Part shown: piece after piece, positions 60,103 to 64,000 of the stretch
Numbering within the stretch: the first letter of the stretch is position 1
How the letters are laid out: each line of letters opens with the position of its first letter
NCBI GenBank assembly: GCA_020161365.1
Contig: JAIUNU010000006.1
Coordinates: 1-64,000, forward strand
Direction of reading: 5' to 3'
DNA length: 64,000 bases
DNA from: Pseudomonadota bacterium
GTDB lineage: Bacteria > Pseudomonadota > Alphaproteobacteria > Caulobacterales > Caulobacteraceae
Notes under the pieces: model-generated
What the model was told of the DNA's origin: nothing
Seen by the model: only the letters and a program-made list of their open reading frames with translations
Databases searched by the model: none
Translations under genes and position numbers: made by a program

Positions 60103-60924
60103 TCAGCTCTTCAGACGGTAACCGGTGACGAAGAGCCTCCAGCACCACAGGAACAGCCCCACAGTGAGCAGACCCGTGGTCACCACACCGATCGCGATCG
60201 ATCCATCGGCATGGCCGATGAAGCCGTAGCGGAAGCCGTCGATCAGGTAGAAGAACGGGTTGAAATGGCTCGCCGAGCGGAACGGCTCCGGCAACTTGTC
60301 CACGAGATAGAACGTGCCCGACAGGAAGGTCATGGGCATGATCAGGAAGTTGGTCACGGCCGCCAGTTGGTCGAACTTCTCGGCCCAGAGCCCGGCCAGC
60401 ACGCCCGCCAGACCCAGGATCAGCGAGGCGGTGAGGCCGAAATACAAGACCGCCCATAGATGGGCCACCGACAGGCCAGCGCCCGGCAGCACGCCGATCA
60501 CCAGCGCGGTCACCGCGCCCACCACCACACCACGCGTGGCGGCGCCCAAGGCGAAGGCAGAAACCTGCTCCAGCGCCGACAACGGCGGCGTCAGGAAGTC
60601 CGGAGTCAGGCCCATCATCTTGGCCTGGATCAGCGAGGATGACGAGTTGGCGAAGGCGTTGTTCAGGATCGCCATCATGATCAGACCCGGGGCCACGAAA
60701 TGCCCGAAGGTCACGCCCCCCACAGCCGGGCGGCTGGCGCCGACAGCGACCACGAACACCAGCATGTAGAGCAGCGTCGTGACGACCGGCGCAGCGACCG
60801 TCTGGGTGCCGACCTTCCAGAACCGGCGAATTTCGCGCTGGTAGAGCGTGACGAAGCCGGACCAGTTCCAGCCGCGATAGTCGCGCGGCTGCGGCGGAAT
60901 GACGCTCTCGGCCATGTCTCTCAT
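60103..60924 (-). CDS. ABC-2 type transporter permease
   Basis: 273 residues with six hydrophobic helices and the ABC-2 signature area LSGTFYLVDKLPEPFRSASHFNPFFYLIDGFRYGFIG. QREIRRFWKVGTQTVAAPVVTTLLY opens the first helix pair. Such permeases export polysaccharide, lipid or drug molecules with a separate ATPase; no ATPase gene is adjacent in this window. MRDMAESV contains a second possible ATG three codons in. Confidence 0.88.
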   Translation of the reverse strand: MRDMAESVIPPQPRDYRGWNWSGFVTLYQREIRRFWKVGTQTVAAPVVTTLLYMLVFVVAVGASRPAVGGVTFGHFVAPGLIMMAILNNAFANSSSSLIQAKMMGLTPDFLTPPLSALEQVSAFALGAATRGVVVGAVTALVIGVLPGAGLSVAHLWAVLYFGLTASLILGLAGVLAGLWAEKFDQLAAVTNFLIMPMTFLSGTFYLVDKLPEPFRSASHFNPFFYLIDGFRYGFIGHADGSIAIGVVTTGLLTVGLFLWCWRLFVTGYRLKS

Positions 60925-61011
60925 CGGCTCAAACCCTTGTTCTGCTTGGCCATGTGCGCCTTGAGGGCCCTTTTCGCAAGCACGGGCTTGCCGGAATCAA
61001 CATCTTGTTTC

Positions 61012-61060
61012 TGTGGACAGAGTCGATGGCGCCCATTGTGCGTTTTAACGCATTCTTTAC
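61012..61060. promoter_or_regulatory. Possible cell-cycle control region upstream of gcrA
   Basis: A DnaA-box-like TGTGGACAG (61012-61020, two mismatches to TGTGGATAA), a CcrM methylation site GAGTC (61020-61024) and a near-CtrA site TTAA-N7-TTTA (61045-61059) occur within 50 bp, 100-150 bp before the gcrA start. DnaA activation and CtrA repression of gcrA are known in Caulobacter; these particular sites are inferred. Confidence 0.5.
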
Positions 61061-61161
61061 GATATGTAGTAGGACAGCCGCCGGCGGGGCGGCTTGATCA
61101 CCATATATGGGGTGACGGGCGTGGGGACGCCCCACCCTCTCTCGAATGGCGGAGATGGGTA

Positions 61162-61683
61162 ATGAGCTGGACCGACGAACGGGTTTCCACCCTGAAGAAG
61201 CTCTGGTTGGACGGCCTTTCGGCCAGCCAGATCGCCAAGCAACTGGGCGGCGTGACGCGCAACGCCGTGATCGGCAAGGTGCACCGCCTGGGCCTCTCGG
61301 GCCGCGCGGCCCCCTCGCAACCGGCGCGTCCGGCCTTCAAGGCGCCGCGTCCGGCGCGTCCGGCCGCGCAGGCCATGCCCTCGGCGCCGCGCCGCGTCAC
61401 GCCGGTCGAGGCCCCTTCGACGGTTCCTGTCGCCGCGGCCCCGGCGCCGCTGCCGGCCTTCCGCCACGAAGAGCCGGGCTCGGCCACCGTGCTGACCCTG
61501 GGCGCGCACATGTGCAAGTGGCCGATCGGCGATCCCTCGTCGGAAGGCTTCACCTTCTGCGGTCGCCGCTCGTCTGAAGGCCCCTACTGCGTCGAGCACG
61601 CGCGGGTGGCCTACCAGCCGCAGCAGACCAAGAAGAAGAGCGGCGGCGCCGAGCTGGCCCGTTCGCTTCGCCGCTACATCTAA
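61162..61683 (+). CDS. gcrA: Cell-cycle regulator GcrA
   Basis: 173 residues. GcrA works with sigma-73 RNA polymerase at promoters carrying methylated GANTC and drives S-phase genes in Caulobacter. The N-terminal DNA-binding segment is MSWTDERVSTLKKLWLDGLS, with ASQIAKQLGGVTRNAVIGKV as the HTH. A Pro/Ala-rich linker (about 50-110) leads to the C-terminal sigma-binding domain with CKWPIGDPSS, FCGRRSSEGPYCVEH and the closing SLRRYI. The whole protein reads like Caulobacter GcrA. GGAGATGGG precedes the ATG. A terminator follows. Confidence 0.97.
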   Translation: MSWTDERVSTLKKLWLDGLSASQIAKQLGGVTRNAVIGKVHRLGLSGRAAPSQPARPAFKAPRPARPAAQAMPSAPRRVTPVEAPSTVPVAAAPAPLPAFRHEEPGSATVLTLGAHMCKWPIGDPSSEGFTFCGRRSSEGPYCVEHARVAYQPQQTKKKSGGAELARSLRRYI

Positions 61684-61711
61684 GAAGAACAATAGTCTCT
61701 CAGAGCGGCGG

Positions 61712-61742
61712 ATCCCGGACGGCCCGAAAGGCTGTCCGGGAT
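61712..61742 (+). terminator. Rho-independent terminator after gcrA
   Basis: ATCCCGGAC pairs with GTCCGGGAT around an inner GGCC/GGCT stem and CGAAA loop, followed by TTCTCATTTC. It starts 28 bp after the gcrA stop and should isolate gcrA from xseA. Confidence 0.8.
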
Positions 61743-61765
61743 TTCTCATTTCAGATCTCCGGAAA

Positions 61766-61901
61766 GCGCCCCCTCCGTCACGTCGCCCATCGGCGCCGCG
61801 CCACCTCCCCCGCAAGCGGGGCAGGAGGATTGGGCCGCTTCCTCCTCACCCGTGAAACGGGGGAGGTGTCGCGATGCGAAGCAGCGTGACGGAGGGGGCG
61901 C
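61766..61901. repeat. Intergenic inverted repeat ending GCGCCCCCTCCGTCACG
   Basis: The ends GCGCCCCCTCCGTCACG and CGTGACGGAGGGGGCGC mirror each other over 17 bases around a GC-rich core with its own ACCTCCCCC / GGGGGAGGT pair. The element fills most of the gap between gcrA and xseA. A weaker G/C-tract relative is at 34013-34112. Confidence 0.8.
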
Positions 61902-61947
61902 GCCCCGGGGAGATGACCTGTCCGAACTTCCCCCCTAAAACGCTCTC

Positions 61948-63471
61948 ATGAGCGATCTGCCGCCCTCCGATTCCAACGCTCCGCCCTATTCGGTTTCCGA
62001 GCTAGCCTTCGCCCTGAAGCGCACGCTGGAGGACCGTTATGGCTTCGTGCGGCTGCGAGGCGAGCTTTCCAAGGTCACCCACCACTCGAATGGCCACGTC
62101 TATCTGACGCTCAAGGACGACAAGTCAGCCATCGACGGCGTCGTCTGGAAGGGCAATGTCCGGGGCCTGGGCGTGCGGCCGGAGCACGGGCTCGAGGTGA
62201 TCGTCACCGGCAAGATCACCACCTATCCGGCCGGCTCGCGCTACCAGATCGTCATCGACAGCATGGAGGCCGCCGGCGTCGGCGCCCTTTTGGCGCAGCT
62301 GGAGCGCCTGAAGGCCAAGCTGGCCGCCGAAGGCCTGTTCGCGCCCGAGCGCAAGCGTCCCCTGCCCTCGATGCCCGCCGTGGTGGGCGTGATCACTAGC
62401 CCGACCGGCGCGGTGATCCGCGACATCCTGCACCGGATCCGCGACCGGTGGCCCTGCCAGGTGCTGGTCTGGCCCTGCGTGGTGCAAGGCGACGCCGCCG
62501 CCGGCCAGGTCAGCGCCGCGATCCGGGGCTTCAACGCGATCCAGCCTGGCGGGCCCGTGCCGCGCCCTGACGTCCTGATCGTCGCGCGCGGCGGCGGCTC
62601 GGTCGAGGACCTCTGGGCCTTCAACGACGAAAGCCTGGCCCGCACGGTGGCGGAAGGGACCATCCCCCTGATCTCCGCCGTTGGGCACGAGACCGACACC
62701 ACCCTGATCGACTTCGTCTCGGACCGCCGCGCCCCCACGCCGACGGCGGCCGCCGAGATGGCGACGCCGGTGCTGGCCGAGCTGCGCGCCCTGATCTCCG
62801 ACTTCGATCGCCGGCTGAACCGGTGCGGATCACGGACGGTCGAGGAGCGGCGTACGCGCCTAGTCAGCGCCGCGCGCGGCCTGCCGCGTCCCAACGACCT
62901 GCTGGCCCTCGCTCAACAACGGTTTGATATCGCCTCGGGTCGACTGGACGCGGCCCTGCAGCGCAACACCGCTGTCCACGCGCAGGATCTGCTGAAGGTC
63001 ACCGCGCGCCTGACGCCGGACGCCTTGGGCCGCCAACGCGCGGTGAAGGCCGAGCGCCTGGCCGATCTCTCCCGACGCCTGGACCTCACCGCACGGCGCG
63101 CGCCTGATCGCGTGGCCCAGCACGCGCGTCTGCCGGCGCTTTGGGAGCGTCTGAACGCCGCGGGTCAACGCCGCCTGCAGCGCGACGCCGACCGCTTGGC
63201 GAACCTGGAGAAGCTGCGCCAGTCTCTCAATCCGGAGCGCCCGCTGGACCTCGGCTTCGCCTTGGTGCGGAAGGGCGACGGGACTCTGGCGCGCTCCGCC
63301 GCCGATCTCATGTCGGGGGAACGCGTGAACCTGAAGTTCAAGAGTGGGGATCGCGACGCGGTGATCAACGGCGAAGGCGGCTTCGCCCCCCCCACCGCGT
63401 CGCCCGCGCCGGCGCCAAAGCCCCGCTCCAAGCCTTCCGGCCCGCCGGCCCGTCAGGGCGATCTGTTCTGA
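61948..63471 (+). CDS. xseA: Exodeoxyribonuclease VII large subunit XseA
   Basis: 507 residues. Opens with the OB-fold [20 protein letters not shown] and [14 protein letters not shown], followed by the catalytic domain with [35 protein letters not shown] and [18 protein letters not shown] long helical region and an OB-like end ([19 protein letters not shown]) complete the family order. The enzyme degrades single-stranded DNA with XseB, which is not in this window. A Pro/Ser-rich tail after residue 480 is unstructured. Confidence 0.93.
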   Translation: MSDLPPSDSNAPPYSVSELAFALKRTLEDRYGFVRLRGELSKVTHHSNGHVYLTLKDDKSAIDGVVWKGNVRGLGVRPEHGLEVIVTGKITTYPAGSRYQIVIDSMEAAGVGALLAQLERLKAKLAAEGLFAPERKRPLPSMPAVVGVITSPTGAVIRDILHRIRDRWPCQVLVWPCVVQGDAAAGQVSAAIRGFNAIQPGGPVPRPDVLIVARGGGSVEDLWAFNDESLARTVAEGTIPLISAVGHETDTTLIDFVSDRRAPTPTAAAEMATPVLAELRALISDFDRRLNRCGSRTVEERRTRLVSAARGLPRPNDLLALAQQRFDIASGRLDAALQRNTAVHAQDLLKVTARLTPDALGRQRAVKAERLADLSRRLDLTARRAPDRVAQHARLPALWERLNAAGQRRLQRDADRLANLEKLRQSLNPERPLDLGFALVRKGDGTLARSAADLMSGERVNLKFKSGDRDAVINGEGGFAPPTASPAPAPKPRSKPSGPPARQGDLF

Positions 63472-63498
63472 AACGCCGGCTTGGCGTAGAGTGGTCTC

Positions 63499-63714
63499 AT
63501 GAACGCTTTCGATCGTGATCTCGGTAAGCCTGAAGGCATGGCCGTCCTGCACTATGGCGACGGCGAATTCGCCGTGCTCAGCCCTGGCCGTTTCGTGCTC
63601 TGCGCCCTGACCAACAAGCAGATCCCGCTGGAAGCCCTGCGCTACTGGAGCCCCGAGCGGCAGGAAGCCTACGCCGGTCCGGCCGAGGCGCTGAAGCGTT
63701 GGCAGGAAGGCTGA
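63499..63714 (+). CDS. DUF2093 family protein
   Basis: 71 residues beginning MNAFDRDLGKPEGMAVLHYG, with the family core DGEFAVLSPGRFVLCALTNK and QIPLEALRYWSPERQEAY. DUF2093 is a small alphaproteobacterial family without known function, often next to xseA, as here (27 bp downstream). The coding end overlaps the next start by 16 bp. Confidence 0.88.
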   Translation: MNAFDRDLGKPEGMAVLHYGDGEFAVLSPGRFVLCALTNKQIPLEALRYWSPERQEAYAGPAEALKRWQEG

Positions 63715-64000
63715 GCCGTCGCGCGGTTCTCGCCGCGCTTCCGATCGGCCTGGGGCTGCCGGGTCTGGCGCGCGCCGCCGCGCCCGGCCTGTCGTTGACG
63801 GGAAAATTCGTTCAGGGCGGCTACGCCGTGGGCCGCACCGCGCCACGGGCGACGATAGCCCTGGACGGCCAGGTGGTGACCAACGCCTCAGCCGATGGCT
63901 GGTTTGTGATCGGGTTCGATCGCGACGCGCCGCCGACCTCTATCCTCACCGTGGCGACGCCGGACGGGTCCGCTGTCGACGAACGATCCGTCGCGCCCGG
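63699..64000 (+). CDS. Start of an exported protein, probably an M23-type peptidase, cut by the window edge
   Basis: TTG 63699 opens a frame through the right edge, about 100 residues. A twin-arginine-like signal (AGRLSRRAVLAALPIGLGLP, then ARAA) is followed by a beta domain with GKFVQGGYAVGRTAPRATIA and VTNASADGWFVIGFDRDAPP. This opening resembles the N-terminal region of alphaproteobacterial M23 (LytM) cell-wall peptidases, but the catalytic domain lies outside the window, so the call is an inference. It overlaps the DUF2093 end, which suggests coupling. Confidence 0.6.
   Translation, partial: MAGRLSRRAVLAALPIGLGLPGLARAAAPGLSLTGKFVQGGYAVGRTAPRATIALDGQVVTNASADGWFVIGFDRDAPPTSILTVATPDGSAVDERSVAP

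Overview
The window is high-GC alphaproteobacterial chromosome, almost certainly from Caulobacter or a very close relative. The clearest evidence is gcrA near the right end, a cell-cycle regulator restricted to alphaproteobacteria, whose product reads like the Caulobacter protein throughout. Fused-length Dcd, MJ0042 zinc-ribbon, DUF2125, DUF3297 and DUF2093 proteins, a TonB-dependent receptor and many GTG/TTG starts fit the same assignment. No prophage, insertion sequence, integrase or CRISPR array was seen. Most of the window is core genome with a few less familiar loci. Genes were placed by reading frames, family motifs and ribosome-binding sites; no database search was possible.

Layout. 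1-3.8 kb: a truncated minus-strand start, three tandem DUF805 membrane genes and the biotin-carboxylase subunit of an acyl-CoA carboxylase. 4-8.3 kb: a 1257-residue secreted LamG protein coupled to a small HbpS/GlcG-like protein. 8.4-14 kb: a DJ-1/PfpI-like protein, MsrB, a GST-like protein, a small hydrolase whose frame runs through an antisense tRNA-Leu gene, a self-processing P1 peptidase, a MarR regulator and a histidine-rich membrane-anchored protein. 14.1-18.4 kb: a probable iron-uptake locus, with a TonB receptor divergent from DUF4198 and EF-hand proteins across a 21-bp palindrome. 18.6-25.4 kb: DedA-like, DsbB, Coq7, an M1 peptidase, a VanZ-like protein, an HNH nuclease, AlkA, a GreA-like protein and a 36-residue membrane peptide. 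25.6-30.2 kb: TetR with GluQRS, a regulator/membrane/acyltransferase set and a GNAT enzyme. 30.2-34.7 kb: TlpA, argH, a small lipoprotein, lysA and hpt.

34.6-43.2 kb: a zinc-ribbon protein, then the tightly overlapping ftsE-ftsX-ydcF-plsC run, ChaC, DUF2125, and an aromatic/histidine cluster (chorismate mutase fusion, hisC, tyrA). 43.2-48.8 kb: a DUF6065-like protein, a small EF-hand protein, a DUF885 protein, a GH9 glycosidase, tRNA-Gly and a YCII-domain protein. 48.8-52.9 kb: seven minus-strand genes that may form one operon. It holds four membrane proteins, three of which share a DExxR motif, plus a 64-residue XRE regulator, a secreted alpha/beta hydrolase and a TraB/GumN protein. This is the least understood locus here. 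53-64 kb: a small unknown protein, dcd, metZ, apaG, hslO-argF-argD, an ABC-2 permease, gcrA, xseA, DUF2093 and the start of an exported protein cut by the window edge.

Shared themes are amino-acid synthesis (argH, lysA, hisC, tyrA, metZ, argF, argD), envelope and division (ftsEX, plsC), redox and protein quality control (msrB, dsbB, tlpA, hslO) and cell-cycle control (gcrA). Several families of imperfect inverted repeats occupy the intergenic gaps.
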